Part shown: in pieces, positions 52,753 through 63,536 of the stretch
Numbering within the stretch: the first letter of the stretch is position 1
Layout: each line of letters begins with the position of its first letter
Source: an uncultured bacterium
GTDB lineage: Bacteria > Nitrospirota > Thermodesulfovibrionia > Thermodesulfovibrionales > Thermodesulfovibrionaceae
Reading direction: 5' to 3'
Length of the DNA stretch: 64,000 bases
Assembly: GCA_937998865.1 (NCBI GenBank)
Contig: CALLBR010000011.1
Span: forward strand, 20,684 to 84,683
Made by a program: the position numbers and the translations under genes
The notes under the pieces: generated by a model
Database searches by the model: none
Told to the model about the DNA's origin: nothing
What the model saw: the letters and a program-made list of their open reading frames with translations, nothing else

Positions 52753-53280
52753 TTAGGATAAAACTTGTTTCAGATGAGGAATTATGTGAGGATCATCCCA
52801 TTGTATAGGTCCTATTATTTTATGTCTTAAAATACCATTCTTGTCTATTAAAAAGGTCTCAGGAACTCCTTTTATGCCATAGATTTTGGAGACCTCTCCA
52901 TCATCCACAAGCACTGGAAAGGTAAATCCCTCCTTCTTAATCATTTCCTTTACTTTCTCAGGGTTATCCTTATAGAGCACTGTAATGAAAACCAAATCAT
53001 CAGATTTATTATTTTTGTTTAGATAAGCTTGAATAGACCTTTTTTCTGCCTTGCATTCATTACACCAAGATGCCCAGAAATTAAGAATAACTATTTTCCC
53101 CCTTAGGCTATCTAATGTTAAATTAGAGCCGTTTATATCTTTTAATGTAAAATTTGGAGCAGACATACCTATCTTAATCATGGAAGATGAAGAGGAAGTT
53201 TTTGATTTTTTAAAAATTACGCTACCCACAATTATAACGCTAAGTAAAATAATGATAATTAAAAATACATTCTTTTTCAT
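52753..53280 (-). CDS. TlpA-type membrane-anchored thioredoxin
   Basis: 175 aa. N-terminal anchor (NVFLIIIILLSVIIVGSVIF), thioredoxin fold with redox-active WCNEC in LNFWASWCNECKAEKRSIQAYL and cis-Pro in GIKGVPETFLIDKNG. Acts in extracytoplasmic thiol reduction, often for cytochrome c maturation. The middle residues NE differ from the common PPC/PTC of TlpA. 14 nt after clpC. Confidence 0.9.
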   Translation of the reverse strand: MKKNVFLIIIILLSVIIVGSVIFKKSKTSSSSSMIKIGMSAPNFTLKDINGSNLTLDSLRGKIVILNFWASWCNECKAEKRSIQAYLNKNNKSDDLVFITVLYKDNPEKVKEMIKKEGFTFPVLVDDGEVSKIYGIKGVPETFLIDKNGILRHKIIGPIQWDDPHIIPHLKQVLS

Positions 53281-53294
53281 CTTATTACCCTCAC

Positions 53295-55745
53295 TTAATT
53301 GACAGATGTAGTTACTTCTTCATGAACCTCTTCGAATGCAATATTATTACTCCTTAGTAACACCTTAATATTAGTAGCGCCTTTAAATCTGCCTTTCAAT
53401 ATCTCTTCTGAGAGAGGATCTTCTATTTCCCTTGCAATTGCTCTTCTCATTGGTCTTGCACCATAGGCAGGTTGATAATATTTATTCAAAATCCATTTTT
53501 TTACCTCTTCAGAGACAGAGAGGGTAAAACCAAAATCTGATAATTTTTTATTAGTTTCTTCAATTAATAGATCAATTATTGCCAAAAGATGAGGCTCCTC
53601 TAAAGGATGAAATACAACAATATCATCTACTCTGTTAAGGAATTCTGGATTGAATGTTTTTTTCAATTCGTCAAAAACATTGTCTTTAATCTTTGAGTAA
53701 ACTTCCTGGGAATCTTGCTTTCTAAATCCAAGAGGGGTAGACTTCTCTATCAATCTTGCTCCAATATTAGAGGTCATTATTATAATGGTATTTTTAAAGT
53801 CTACTTTTCTACCAAAACTATCTGTCAAAATACCCTCATCAAGAATTTGAAGGAGTAAATTAAAAACATCAGGATGAGCCTTCTCAATTTCATCAAATAA
53901 AACAACTGAATAGGGTCTCTTCCGGATCTTTTCTGTTAACTGTCCTCCCTCTTCATATCCTACATAGCCAGGAGGAGCTCCAATAAGTTTTGATACATTA
54001 AATTTTTCCATATATTCAGACATATCAAATTTTATTAAAGCATTTTCATCATTAAACATAAACTCTGCTAAGGCTTTTGCAAGCTCTGTTTTGCCAACAC
54101 CTGTTGGTCCTAGAAAGAAGAAGGAACCTATTGGTCTGTTTTTTGTTTTCAATCCTGCACGAGATCTTCTAATAGCCTTACACACGCTTTTTATTGCTTC
54201 ATCCTGTCCCACAATTCTCTTGTGTAAGGACTCCTCCATGTGTAAAAGTTTTTCCTTTTCTGTTTGTTCTATCTTAAATAGAGGTATGCCAGTCATTTTA
54301 GAAACAGTATAGGACACATCTTCAGCAGTAACAATGGGAACTTCTTTATAAATAGAGTCTTTCCATTTTTTATAATTTGATTCGTATATCCTTCTTAATT
54401 TATCTTCTTCATATTTTGTTTTTTGGGCTGCTAGTAAATCATGAAGTTTGATATATAGAGCTTTTTCTTTTGAGAGTTTTGTTAATTCAAATTCCATGTC
54501 TTTCAATTCCTGAGGAATTGTAGCTTTCTTGAGCTTTATTCTTGAAGCTGTTTCATCTATTACATCAATTGCTTTGTCAGGTAAATATCTATCTGTTATA
54601 TATCTATCTGAAAGTTTCACAGCCATTTCAATGGCTTCATCTGTTATTTTAACTTTGTGATGAACTTCATATTTCTCTTTTATTCCCTTCAAAATCTCTA
54701 TTGTTGTCTCAACTGTTGTAGGTTGAATATATACAGGTTGAAATCTCCTCTCTAAAGCCCCATCCTTTTCAATATATTTTCTATATTCTTGAGGAGTAGT
54801 AGCACCAATACACTGCAATTCTCCTCGAGAAAGAGCTGGTTTAAGCATATTTGAAGCATCAACTGAACCTTCTGCAGCACCAGCTCCTATTATTGTATGA
54901 AGTTCATCAATAAAGAGGATTATATTATCTGATTGCGTTGCTTCTCGCATAACTGCTTTAAGCCTTTCTTCAAATTGTCCACGATATTTTGTTCCAGCGA
55001 TTAAAGCTCCTAAGTCAAGGGCTATTATTCTTTTACCAATAAGTATATCAGGCACATCCCCTTCAACTATCTTTTGAGCAAGACCCTCTACAATAGCTGT
55101 TTTACCCACACCTGGTTCACCAATTATGACAGGGTTGTTCTTTATTCTTCTTCCTAAGATTTGAATTACTCTCTCTATTTCGTCTTCTCTTCCAATGACA
55201 GGATCAAGTTTTCCCTCTAATGCTAATGATGTTAAATCCCTTCCAAACTCATCAAGAGCTGGAGTATTTGTCCTCTTTTTCTCTCTTTGTTGATTAGATT
55301 GAAAATGGGGTCTTATTGAAAAATTTATTGTAAGCTGTCTAACTCCTAATAGGTTTACTCCTAAACTTCTTAATACTTTTCCAGCAGTACCCTCTTCTTC
55401 TTTTATAAGTCCCAAAAAAAGATGTTCGCTTCCTATGTAAGGATGCCCTAAAAGTCTTGCTTCTTCTACAGCATACTCCAACACTTTTTTTGCCCTGGGC
55501 GAGAAGGGTATTTCGCCATAGGTAAGGAGATTGCTCTCTGTGGATATTTTCTTCTCAATTTCATATCTAACATTTTCTGGTTGGATGCCGATTTTCCTTA
55601 ATATTGCTACTGGAATAGATTCTTCATCTCTTAAAATTGCCAACAATATATGCTCAGTATCGAGAAATTCACTATTTCTTTTTTCAGCCTCTTCTCTTGC
55701 ATATAATATAACTTTTCGACCTTTTTCTGTAAATTTTTCAAACAT
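53295..55745 (-). CDS. clpC: ATP-dependent Clp protease ATPase subunit ClpC
   Basis: 816 aa. Clp-N repeats ([47 protein letters not shown] and [36 protein letters not shown]), AAA1 [18 protein letters not shown]-like middle region, AAA2 [15 protein letters not shown] and PLGFRK as the ClpP-binding loop. Unfolds substrates for ClpP. Preceded by a good promoter and an SD (GAAGGAG). Confidence 0.95.
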   Translation of the reverse strand: MFEKFTEKGRKVILYAREEAEKRNSEFLDTEHILLAILRDEESIPVAILRKIGIQPENVRYEIEKKISTESNLLTYGEIPFSPRAKKVLEYAVEEARLLGHPYIGSEHLFLGLIKEEEGTAGKVLRSLGVNLLGVRQLTINFSIRPHFQSNQQREKKRTNTPALDEFGRDLTSLALEGKLDPVIGREDEIERVIQILGRRIKNNPVIIGEPGVGKTAIVEGLAQKIVEGDVPDILIGKRIIALDLGALIAGTKYRGQFEERLKAVMREATQSDNIILFIDELHTIIGAGAAEGSVDASNMLKPALSRGELQCIGATTPQEYRKYIEKDGALERRFQPVYIQPTTVETTIEILKGIKEKYEVHHKVKITDEAIEMAVKLSDRYITDRYLPDKAIDVIDETASRIKLKKATIPQELKDMEFELTKLSKEKALYIKLHDLLAAQKTKYEEDKLRRIYESNYKKWKDSIYKEVPIVTAEDVSYTVSKMTGIPLFKIEQTEKEKLLHMEESLHKRIVGQDEAIKSVCKAIRRSRAGLKTKNRPIGSFFFLGPTGVGKTELAKALAEFMFNDENALIKFDMSEYMEKFNVSKLIGAPPGYVGYEEGGQLTEKIRKRPYSVVLFDEIEKAHPDVFNLLLQILDEGILTDSFGRKVDFKNTIIIMTSNIGARLIEKSTPLGFRKQDSQEVYSKIKDNVFDELKKTFNPEFLNRVDDIVVFHPLEEPHLLAIIDLLIEETNKKLSDFGFTLSVSEEVKKWILNKYYQPAYGARPMRRAIAREIEDPLSEEILKGRFKGATNIKVLLRSNNIAFEEVHEEVTTSVN

Positions 55746-55781
55746 GATAAATACTCCTTCAGGATTTTTATCTCTTTATCA

Positions 55782-55811
55782 ATATTAATTATTTTTCATA
55801 AATCCTGTCAA
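55782..55811 (-). promoter_or_regulatory. clpC promoter
   Basis: TTGACA (55806-55811, 6 of 6) and TAATAT (55782-55787) are 18 nt apart on the (-) strand. A leader of about 30 nt with an SD follows to ATG 55745. No CtsR-like or CIRCE operator seen. Confidence 0.65.
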
Positions 55812-55994
55812 ATTTATGTATTTTTTTTAAAACACTATAAAATAACAATCGCCGTAAATCATTGATAATTAAACATTGAGACGCTTTGTCTTTATGGCTC
55901 CTCTTTACGATGGATTACATGGAGAGTCTGAAGGCATCCTAGCGATGAAAACCATTTCTTTTTTTATCAAAATTATGTATAATTAAACATAAAA
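55812..55994. other. short gap between clpC and the exported-protein cluster
   Basis: A TATAAT at 55978-55983 lies 11 nt before ATG 55995 with no SD. A 31-codon + frame beginning ATGGCTCCTC near 55895 has no SD and no recognisable content, so I do not call it. Confidence 0.4.
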
Positions 55995-56924
55995 ATGAAA
56001 AAAGTTGTTCTCCATTGTATAATTTTTCTCCTAATCTTTTTAACTATTAATTATGCCTGGAGCTTTTTAATTCCCAAGACCCTACTAATTTTGCCAGAAA
56101 ATAGTGCTGTAAAAATTAAATGGCTTTTAATTTCTGAAGAGAGAGATAAATATAAATCATCATACAAAGAAGCAAGTAATATACACTTTTTTTTAAACCA
56201 TAAAGATGAACCAATAATTATTTATAACTCCCAGATACTTTTTAATCCTAAAAGTGGATACTTAGCAAAATTTAAAAATCCTTTGAAGGCTGTAATATCT
56301 TTTGAAAATGGAGTTTCCTTTTTCTTTGATGGCAAAAATATGGGTTTTCTTGAAATTGAAAATAAAGACGAATTCCCTCCTCTTCTTTATGTAAAACCTT
56401 TCATAAAGATACCCTTCTCTAATGTAGAATTCTTTACTGGTGAGAATACCCTTTATGCCATGACAAGGAATCCAAAAACCAAAAAACAGGAGATATATCT
56501 TTTTGATCTAAATTCAAAAAACTTTAAAAAAATTGCCTCTCTTAATGAGTTCTTTCAAGTAATAAGTGGAAAAGGTGAACATTTATATTTGGTAAAGGGC
56601 AGATTAATTAAGGAGTTAAGGCAAGGAAAAATTACAAATGTATACGAACACCCAAGGGAAGAAATAACTGAAATTCAATATAATGAAAAAGTTGGACTTA
56701 TCTATAAAACATCAAATGGAGTAGGACTAATAAACAATAACTCTGCTATTGAATTTCTTCAGACAGAAAACCCGAAAATATATCTAAAAAATACAAGCCT
56801 CTATGTATTATTTAGCTACTTATCAGCAATTATGGAAATTAAAAACCTGGATGACCTAAAAAATTATAACTTTAAAGTAGAAAAAATCATCGATATTCAG
56901 CAAACTTTTAAGGAGGATGAGTAA
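55995..56924 (+). CDS. exported protein of unknown function, possibly beta-propeller-like
   Basis: 309 aa. N-terminal hydrophobic signal or anchor (VVLHCIIFLLIFLTINYAW). The rest is a run of beta-strand phrases: GVSFFFDGKNMGFLEI, NTLYAMTRNPKTKKQEIYLFDLNSKNFKKIASL, GEHLYLVKGRLIKELRQGKITNVYEHPREEI, VGLIYKTSNGVGLINNN, reminiscent of a beta-propeller, but without blade motifs I can name. No cysteine pairs. First of four co-directed exported proteins, ATGs joined by overlap to the next gene. Confidence 0.7.
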   Translation: MKKVVLHCIIFLLIFLTINYAWSFLIPKTLLILPENSAVKIKWLLISEERDKYKSSYKEASNIHFFLNHKDEPIIIYNSQILFNPKSGYLAKFKNPLKAVISFENGVSFFFDGKNMGFLEIENKDEFPPLLYVKPFIKIPFSNVEFFTGENTLYAMTRNPKTKKQEIYLFDLNSKNFKKIASLNEFFQVISGKGEHLYLVKGRLIKELRQGKITNVYEHPREEITEIQYNEKVGLIYKTSNGVGLINNNSAIEFLQTENPKIYLKNTSLYVLFSYLSAIMEIKNLDDLKNYNFKVEKIIDIQQTFKEDE

Positions 56925-58036
56925 TGAATAAGCTTTTAAGTTTTTTAATAATTCTTTTATTAATTATGGAATCTTCCTTATCCTATGGAGGAAATATACC
57001 AATGCCTACTGGTAGGACATGTGATGGATCTCAGTTGTTTGATGGTACTTTTATCCCAGCTGGACAAGTAAGGGAAATAACCTATGGAGGCGTAAGATAC
57101 AGATGCGTTGGATGTGGAGATTGCACTCCTATAAGTAGTGGTTCATCAGGTAGCTCTTCATCATCTACTCCCTCCATCCCTTCTTATGGAACTACTTCAC
57201 AGCAAATAGCAATAGGACTCATGGGTGCTTTTTTAAGCGGATTCTTTAGCTCTCTTATGAGTGGAATTTTTGATGATGACTCCGCTTACACTGCCCAAAA
57301 ACAGAGAGAGTATGAAGAACAGCAAAGGAAAAAGTACGAAGAGGAAAAAAGAAAACAAGAAGAACATAAAAAACAACTACTCTCTCAATACAACACTCTC
57401 TTAGTTCAGGCAAAAAATCAATTGCCCTCTACTTCATTACAAAGTTCATCTCCCTTTTCATTTCAAACTCTTGGCAGTCAACTTACTGCCTTTCAGTGGC
57501 AATCCCCATCAAGTAGTCCTTCAGTTAGTGATAGTCTAAACAGCAAAGAGGAATATCTAAGAAGTACCGCTCATATTAATAAAATTGATATTAATAGTAT
57601 TCTTGGCAATGTAATACAAGAGAAAATAACTGAAAAAATAGAAGAAAAAATCGAAGATTATGGTGGTAAACTTATGGAAAAACTTGATAAGAAATATGGA
57701 AAAGAGTGGGGCTCCAAATTTTATGAAAAGGGATTGCCAATCATAAAAATTGCAGTTACAGCTAAAACCGAGGGAATTCCCGCTGCTGGAGCAGAAACGA
57801 TAAATTATGGTATTTCTCTCCTCCCCATGCCCACAATTCAATCAGAAATCTCTGACATAGGAAGAAAAATATACACAAAAATTGCCTTTTCAGCGATAGA
57901 TATGTTTCTTACAGAGACTGAAAGAGCCGCTGAAATTCATGGATTAAATTTCAATAAAGAGGAGTTCCTTGAGAATTTAGAAAACGATATGAACATAGCA
58001 CAGAAAATAATATATAAATGGCTTAGAGGAGACTAA
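56924..58036 (+). CDS. exported protein with Ser-rich segment, hydrophobic helix and coiled coil
   Basis: 370 aa. Signal peptide (LLSFLIILLLIMESSLSYGG). The mature start has CDGSQLFDGTFIPAGQVREITYGGVRYRCVGCGDC, a small four-cysteine domain, then a poly-Ser segment, a hydrophobic/glycine stretch (IALGLMGAFLSGFFSSLMSGIF-like) that may insert in a membrane, a Glu/Lys/Gln coiled coil (about 122-160) and a helical end. No family recognised. Shares one base with the upstream stop. Confidence 0.7.
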   Translation: MNKLLSFLIILLLIMESSLSYGGNIPMPTGRTCDGSQLFDGTFIPAGQVREITYGGVRYRCVGCGDCTPISSGSSGSSSSSTPSIPSYGTTSQQIAIGLMGAFLSGFFSSLMSGIFDDDSAYTAQKQREYEEQQRKKYEEEKRKQEEHKKQLLSQYNTLLVQAKNQLPSTSLQSSSPFSFQTLGSQLTAFQWQSPSSSPSVSDSLNSKEEYLRSTAHINKIDINSILGNVIQEKITEKIEEKIEDYGGKLMEKLDKKYGKEWGSKFYEKGLPIIKIAVTAKTEGIPAAGAETINYGISLLPMPTIQSEISDIGRKIYTKIAFSAIDMFLTETERAAEIHGLNFNKEEFLENLENDMNIAQKIIYKWLRGD

Positions 58037-58037
58037 T

Positions 58038-60170
58038 ATGAAAACCTTAAAAATTTTATTGACTCTATATCTTTTTACTCTCCTCATTAGTTGTGAACCT
58101 ATTAGATACACCACCAAATTAGAACCCTTTAACATAGAACCACCGAAGGAATCACCACAGGTTAAAAAACTTAACTACAATGCCATAATTCTCATTGATG
58201 AAGAACAAATTTTAAGAAATACTGAGCATGATTATGATTTTGGCATTATCCATACCATAGAATTTCCTGTGGGTAATATACTTAAACAGATTCTTCCCCT
58301 TTACTTTAACCAAATGTTTTTAGAAACAAGATATGAAAAAAATCTCCCTCTCTTATTTCCTCCTAAAACTCTTATAATTACGGCAGAAGGAGACAATATT
58401 TATTTCAAAGAAAAAAGAAGTTATCCCATAGCTTTCAATTTAGAAGCCAGGACAAAATTTTTCATCTATGACAATGATTTGTTACCTATCTCTACACCTT
58501 TATTAGGCAATGGCTCTGGAAGAATTGAAAAACCAGGACTTTTCTCCTATCTAAGTGAAAAAGACTACAGTAATACTGCCTATCAAGCCTTGCTTAAATC
58601 TGTAAATGATGCTATCGAAAAAATTCATAAGGCAATACAAAATCCTAATGCTCAGATTTCAGAAGCTAAAAAAATCATAAATAATGATCCCACAAGTGTT
58701 TTTGCCTACAAAGTAATTGCTAATTTGTCACTAAAAATTAATGACATTCCAGAGGCTTTAGCAGCTTCCCAGATGATAGAAAAACTTTCTCCAAATGATA
58801 AAGATGCCTATGTACTTCTTCATAAATGTTACTTAGCAAGCAAAAGATATAAAGAGGCTTTGATTCATCTTGAAAAAGCAATCTCCTTGGCACCTCAAAA
58901 TAGAAATTTGATACTAAAACTCAATGAATTTTATATTGAAAGAGGTAAATATAATAAGGCCATTGAGTCTCTTGAAAGATACTTAGAAAAAAACCCAGAT
59001 GACAACTATATGCCCTTTTATTTGGCAAAGCTTTACTATAAAATGGGCAAATACAATGAAGCACGAAGAATTGCAGAGAAATCCGGTGAAAGCCTATCTT
59101 CTTCAGGCATTGGAGTAACTATAGTAAAAATTGAAGATCAATATCCTAAAATTAAACAAATTCTACCAAATAGTCCTTCCCAAAAAGCAGGTCTTCAGGT
59201 AAATTATGAAATAACTGAAATTGATGGGAAATCAACACTTCCACTAAAATTAATGGATATCATTGAAATGTTAAGAGGAAAAGAAGGAAGTGATGTGAAG
59301 CTAAAAATTAAAAAACCTGAATCAGAGGAGGCTTTTGCAGTAACATTGACCCGTCAAAAATTCTATAAAGACTCTTACGCTGCCTCTTACTTAGGACTTT
59401 TAGCATTAGTCTATCTTGAAGAAAAAGAAAAGAGCAAAGCTAAAGAATATATTGAAGAAGCTGAAAGGTTTTTCCCCACAGATACCTTAATTAGCTATGC
59501 AAAAGCAAGATATTATTTACAGGAAAAAGAATTCAAAAAAGCTTTATCTATAGCATCTTCTTTGGAAGACAATGACTTGGCTATGGTTATAAATACAATA
59601 GCTTATGCAAAATTAGGAAAAGCAGATGAAAGTGTCAAATTTTTTAAAAAAATTGCACAATCTAAAAATTTTTTCATAACAGAAAAAGTAAGGGATGAAT
59701 TACTCTCAAGCCTCTCTTCTTATGCAGAGGGAATCGAGAAAAAAGCTTATGAGTATGAAAAAACAGGACACCATGCATTAGCCTTAAAAGAATATGCTAA
59801 TCTTCTTGAAATATCCAATCCTCAGAAAGCTCAATGGATAAGAAGTAGAGTAGCAAAAATAATCTCTCAAAATCCCTCACTGGCGGATATAAAAGACGAA
59901 GCAAGAAAACATTTCCTCCATGCAGAAGTTTTATTTTCCAATAACAAATTAGAAGAAGCTATGGAAGAATTAGAAAAAGCCTCGAAGCTTCAGCCATTTA
60001 ATCCTCAAATTTACTTTAATAAGGCAATTATCTATGAAAAAATGTCAGATTATGCAAATGCTATTGAGAACATGGAAATCTATCTACAGCTTAATCCACT
60101 AGACCCAAAGGCACAGACAATAAAAGATCAGATTTATAAATGGAGATTCATCCTTGAAAAAGAAACTTAG
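58038..60170 (+). CDS. lipoprotein with TPR repeats and an embedded PDZ domain
   Basis: 710 aa. Lipobox LISC (C19). N-terminal beta-rich region (about 40-190), TPR repeats (about 210-350: KRYKEALIHLEKAISLAPQNRNLILKLNEFYIERGKYNKAIESLERYLEKNPDD), a PDZ-like domain (about 360-440: KIKQILPNSPSQKAGLQVNYEITEIDGKS) and more TPRs to the end (LEEAMEELEKASKLQPFNPQIYFNKAIIYEKM). SD GAGGAG precedes ATG. Probably an outer-membrane scaffold; function unknown. Confidence 0.75.
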   Translation: MKTLKILLTLYLFTLLISCEPIRYTTKLEPFNIEPPKESPQVKKLNYNAIILIDEEQILRNTEHDYDFGIIHTIEFPVGNILKQILPLYFNQMFLETRYEKNLPLLFPPKTLIITAEGDNIYFKEKRSYPIAFNLEARTKFFIYDNDLLPISTPLLGNGSGRIEKPGLFSYLSEKDYSNTAYQALLKSVNDAIEKIHKAIQNPNAQISEAKKIINNDPTSVFAYKVIANLSLKINDIPEALAASQMIEKLSPNDKDAYVLLHKCYLASKRYKEALIHLEKAISLAPQNRNLILKLNEFYIERGKYNKAIESLERYLEKNPDDNYMPFYLAKLYYKMGKYNEARRIAEKSGESLSSSGIGVTIVKIEDQYPKIKQILPNSPSQKAGLQVNYEITEIDGKSTLPLKLMDIIEMLRGKEGSDVKLKIKKPESEEAFAVTLTRQKFYKDSYAASYLGLLALVYLEEKEKSKAKEYIEEAERFFPTDTLISYAKARYYLQEKEFKKALSIASSLEDNDLAMVINTIAYAKLGKADESVKFFKKIAQSKNFFITEKVRDELLSSLSSYAEGIEKKAYEYEKTGHHALALKEYANLLEISNPQKAQWIRSRVAKIISQNPSLADIKDEARKHFLHAEVLFSNNKLEEAMEELEKASKLQPFNPQIYFNKAIIYEKMSDYANAIENMEIYLQLNPLDPKAQTIKDQIYKWRFILEKET

Positions 60171-60651
60171 TATAATAATTCTACTTTTTTTCTTGATAGG
60201 ATGTGCCTCTCAAACAAGTGTTAAACCTGATTCTCTTTTTCAAATTAAGGAGGTAAAAAGTGTTTCGGTAATAGTAGACACAATTATTCCTTCCTCTGAA
60301 AAAGAGATTGAGGCTATTGAGCAAAAGCTAATTGAAAAATTAAGAGAAGCAAATATTTTTAGTAAAGTCTCCATAAAAAACCAAAAATCTGATTTGATAA
60401 TTAAGGTTCAGATAGAAGAGCTTGTTAAAGTCTCAAAATCTGATCGTTTCTGGTTCGGTTCCCTGGCAGGAAGAGCAAAAGTGGCAGGTAAAGTAACTCT
60501 AATTGAGAGTTTTTCAGGGAAAGTCTTAGGAAGTTTTGATTTGGAGGCAATCTCTTCAGGAGGAACAATTTTTGCTGGAACAACTGAACAGGCAATAGAT
60601 AATTTTGTTGAAAAGTTAACTGACTTCATCCTCACTCATGTGGTAATTTAG
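60154..60651 (+). CDS. lipoprotein, DUF4410-like
   Basis: 165 aa. Lipobox LIGC (C17). Mature part EVKSVSVIVDTIIPSSEKEIEAIEQKLIEKLREANIFSKV, DLIIKVQIEELVKVSKSDRFWFGSLAGRAKVAGKVTLIESFSGKVLGSFDLEAISSGG, resembling DUF4410. It overlaps the TPR-PDZ lipoprotein by 17 nt, so both are made together. Function unknown. Confidence 0.8.
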   Translation: MKKKLSIIILLFFLIGCASQTSVKPDSLFQIKEVKSVSVIVDTIIPSSEKEIEAIEQKLIEKLREANIFSKVSIKNQKSDLIIKVQIEELVKVSKSDRFWFGSLAGRAKVAGKVTLIESFSGKVLGSFDLEAISSGGTIFAGTTEQAIDNFVEKLTDFILTHVVI

Positions 60652-60725
60652 TAAAACAAGATATTGCATTATTTTCCATAATTTAATCTATAATAAATAT
60701 CAATCTTTGAAGCTGGAGGAATGCT

Positions 60726-61943
60726 ATGTTGATTGTTCAGAAATATGGAGGTACTTCTGTTGCAAACATTGAAAGAATAAAAGCTGTGGCTGAAAGAGTC
60801 TCTCAAACAGCAAAAGAAGGACACAAGGTAGTTGTGGTAGTATCAGCTATGGCAGGAGAAACAGACAAGCTAATAGGACTTGCCCATCAGGTTTGCCCAA
60901 ATCCTCCTGAAAGAGAAATGGACCTTCTTTTATCATCAGGTGAAAGAGTAACATCAGCCCTTACAGCTATGGCGCTCCATGGATTAGGACATAAAGCAAT
61001 AGCCCTTACAGGAAGACAAATGGGAATAATTACAGACGCTGTTCATACCAAAGCAAAAATTGAAAAAATTATAGCCACAAGAGCTGTAAAAGCCTTGGAA
61101 GAGGGATACATAGTTGTTGTAGCAGGTTTTCAAGGAATTACAGAGGAAGAGGACGTAACAACCTTAGGAAGAGGTGGTTCTGATCTAACAGCCGTTGCAA
61201 TTGCTGCTGCTTTGAATGCGGACATATGTGAGATTTATACTGATGTTGATGGCGTGTATACTGCAGATCCAAACATAGTGCCTAATGCGATAAAACTTGA
61301 TAAAATTTCTTATGAAGAAATGCTTGAGCTTGCATCTCTTGGCGCAAAAGTATTACAAACTCGCTCTGTTGAGTTTGCAATGAAGTATAGTGTACCTGTC
61401 GTTGTGCGCTCAAGTTTTAACAATAACCCAGGAACCTTAGTTACAAAGGAGGATAAAGACATGGAAAAAGTAGTTGTATCAGGTATTGCTCACGATAAAA
61501 ATCAGGCAAAAATTACAATCGTAAAAGTGCCTGATAGACCTGGTATTGCCGGCAAACTATTTAGAACTATTGCAGATGCAAACATTGTAGTGGACATGAT
61601 TGTACAAAACATAAGCAGCGACGGCAAAGCTACAGATATCTCCTTCACAGTACCAAAAACCGATGCTAAAAAAGCTTTTGATATAGCCGAAAAAATATGT
61701 AAAGAATTGGGAGCAGAAAAAGTTTTACTTAATGATTCCATCGCTAAAGTTTCCATTGTTGGTGTAGGAATGAGAACTCATTCAGGAGTTGCTGCTCAAA
61801 TGTTTGAAACTCTTGCCAGTCATGGAATAAACATAATGGCTATAAGTACCTCTGAAATAAAAATATCTTGTCTCATTGATTCAAAATACACTGAGCTTGC
61901 AGTAAGAGTGCTTCATGATACTTTTAAATTAGGTGGGCAATAG
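60726..61943 (+). CDS. lysC: aspartate kinase
   Basis: 405 aa. [55 protein letters not shown] and two ACT domains (from about 265: [17 protein letters not shown]; and [35 protein letters not shown]) for allosteric control by Lys or Thr. First step to Lys, Thr and Met. SD GGAGGA precedes ATG. A -10-like TATAAT lies 34 nt upstream, with a TTGCAT at non-ideal 19-nt spacing. Confidence 0.97.
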   Translation: MLIVQKYGGTSVANIERIKAVAERVSQTAKEGHKVVVVVSAMAGETDKLIGLAHQVCPNPPEREMDLLLSSGERVTSALTAMALHGLGHKAIALTGRQMGIITDAVHTKAKIEKIIATRAVKALEEGYIVVVAGFQGITEEEDVTTLGRGGSDLTAVAIAAALNADICEIYTDVDGVYTADPNIVPNAIKLDKISYEEMLELASLGAKVLQTRSVEFAMKYSVPVVVRSSFNNNPGTLVTKEDKDMEKVVVSGIAHDKNQAKITIVKVPDRPGIAGKLFRTIADANIVVDMIVQNISSDGKATDISFTVPKTDAKKAFDIAEKICKELGAEKVLLNDSIAKVSIVGVGMRTHSGVAAQMFETLASHGINIMAISTSEIKISCLIDSKYTELAVRVLHDTFKLGGQ

Positions 61944-63127
61944 TGGAAATTGCTAAACCTAAGGGATTTGAATACGCTGTTGCTAAAGCAGGGATAAAGT
62001 ATCCCCATAGATATGATTTGGCTCTAATCTACTCAAAAAAACCAGCACATGCAGCAGCCTTATTTACCACCAATAGAATCAAAGCTGCACCAGTAAAACT
62101 TTGTATGAAAAGAATTAAAACAGGTATAGCTCAAGCAATAATAGCCAACAGCGGAAATGCTAATGCATGCACAGGCAAAAGAGGGTTCCAAGATGCCCTT
62201 GAAATTACAAAGAAGGTAGGAGAACTTCTGGGAACAGACAAAGAGCTAGTTTTACCTTTATCCACAGGTGTAATAGGAATGCCCATGCCTATGGAGAAAA
62301 TTCTACCAGCAATTAATGAATTAGTTAAAAATCTTGGAAAAATAGAACCTCTCCAAGTAGCTGAAGCTATTATGACTACAGATACTTTTCCAAAGATAGT
62401 GGCAAAACAGATAGAGGCTGAAAATACTGTTATTACTATGCTTGGGTTATGTAAAGGTGCAGGAATGATATGCCCAAACTTGGCAACAATGCTTTCTGTA
62501 ATACTTACCGATGCTTGGATAGATGCCCCTCTTCTTCAAGAAGCCTTAAGATTAGCAGTCTCTGAAAGTTTTAATTCAATCACTGTAGATGGAGATATGT
62601 CAACTAACGATACAGTGTTAATTTTAGCTAACGGTGCCTCAGGATCTCCAAAGATTGATAGAAAAAGCAAGCTATGGAAGTCTTTCAGAAGCTTACTCAA
62701 TGAAATATGTCTTGAGCTTGCCCAAATGATTGTAAAGGATGGTGAAGGTGCTACGAAATTTATCACAATAAATGTTGTAGGTGCCAAAAATTCCTCCGAT
62801 GCAAAGAGAGTAGCAAAAACCGTTGCTAATTCTGCTCTTGTAAAAACTGCTTTTTACGGAGAAGATCCAAACTGGGGTAGAATAATCGCTGCTGTGGGCT
62901 ATAGTGGCGTTCCCCTTAAGGAGGAAAAAATTGATATATACATAAATGGAATATGCCTCTTTGAAAAAGGATTACCTACAATGAAAGAAGATGAACTTAA
63001 AGACTCTCTAAAACAAAAAGAAATAGATGTTTTAATTAACCTAAATGCGGGTAAATCAAGAGCAAGAGTCTTTACAAGTGATCTTACGGAAGAATATGTA
63101 AAAATTAACTCTGCTTATAGAACTTAG
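61943..63127 (+). CDS. argJ: bifunctional glutamate N-acetyltransferase / ornithine acetyltransferase
   Basis: 394 aa. Self-cleaving Ntn-type enzyme of arginine synthesis; cleavage Thr in MICPNLATMLSVILTDA. NSGNANACTG, STGVIGMPMPMEKI and FYGEDPNWGRIIAAVGYSGV also present. Shares one base with the lysC stop (GTG start). Confidence 0.97.
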   Translation: MEIAKPKGFEYAVAKAGIKYPHRYDLALIYSKKPAHAAALFTTNRIKAAPVKLCMKRIKTGIAQAIIANSGNANACTGKRGFQDALEITKKVGELLGTDKELVLPLSTGVIGMPMPMEKILPAINELVKNLGKIEPLQVAEAIMTTDTFPKIVAKQIEAENTVITMLGLCKGAGMICPNLATMLSVILTDAWIDAPLLQEALRLAVSESFNSITVDGDMSTNDTVLILANGASGSPKIDRKSKLWKSFRSLLNEICLELAQMIVKDGEGATKFITINVVGAKNSSDAKRVAKTVANSALVKTAFYGEDPNWGRIIAAVGYSGVPLKEEKIDIYINGICLFEKGLPTMKEDELKDSLKQKEIDVLINLNAGKSRARVFTSDLTEEYVKINSAYRT

Positions 63128-63143
63128 GGATATTTATCTAATC

Positions 63144-63536
63144 ATGATTTGCCTTCGAGGACATCATCTCATATGTCTTAATTTTTTCAATGGTGAAGGT
63201 TATAATAGAGAATTCATTGAAAATCTTAAAGAAATTCTCCTAAGAGCAAGAAAGGAACCTGTTGAACTAGTAGAAAGTGCTGATGATGTTTGTGGGAAAT
63301 GCCCTTTTTTGAAAGATGGAATATGCAAAGACGAAGAGGAAATTAGAGAAATGGACAAAATTGCCCTTGATTTATTGAAAAGAAAAGTAGGGGATATTGT
63401 ATATTGGAGTGAAATAAGCAATATACTACCTGAAATATTCTCTCTTTGGTATAAGCAATATTGCATTCCCTGCGGTTATTTAGAGATTTGTTCAAAAACT
63501 TTTTTATTCAACAGCCTTCTTAGACTTTCTTCCTGA
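63144..63536 (+). CDS. DUF1284 family putative iron-sulfur protein
   Basis: 130 aa. MICLRGHHLICLNFFNGEGYNREFIENLKEI opening and cysteines in VCGKCPFLKDGICKD and QYCIPCGYLEICSK fit the DUF1284 pattern. The function is unknown. 16 nt after argJ; its end overlaps the convergent gene by 33 nt. Confidence 0.85.
   Translation: MICLRGHHLICLNFFNGEGYNREFIENLKEILLRARKEPVELVESADDVCGKCPFLKDGICKDEEEIREMDKIALDLLKRKVGDIVYWSEISNILPEIFSLWYKQYCIPCGYLEICSKTFLFNSLLRLSS

Noticed and set aside
55895-55990. 31-codon + ORF starting ATGGCTCCTC
   Set aside because: No SD, no recognisable features, and it runs across the promoter of 55995.
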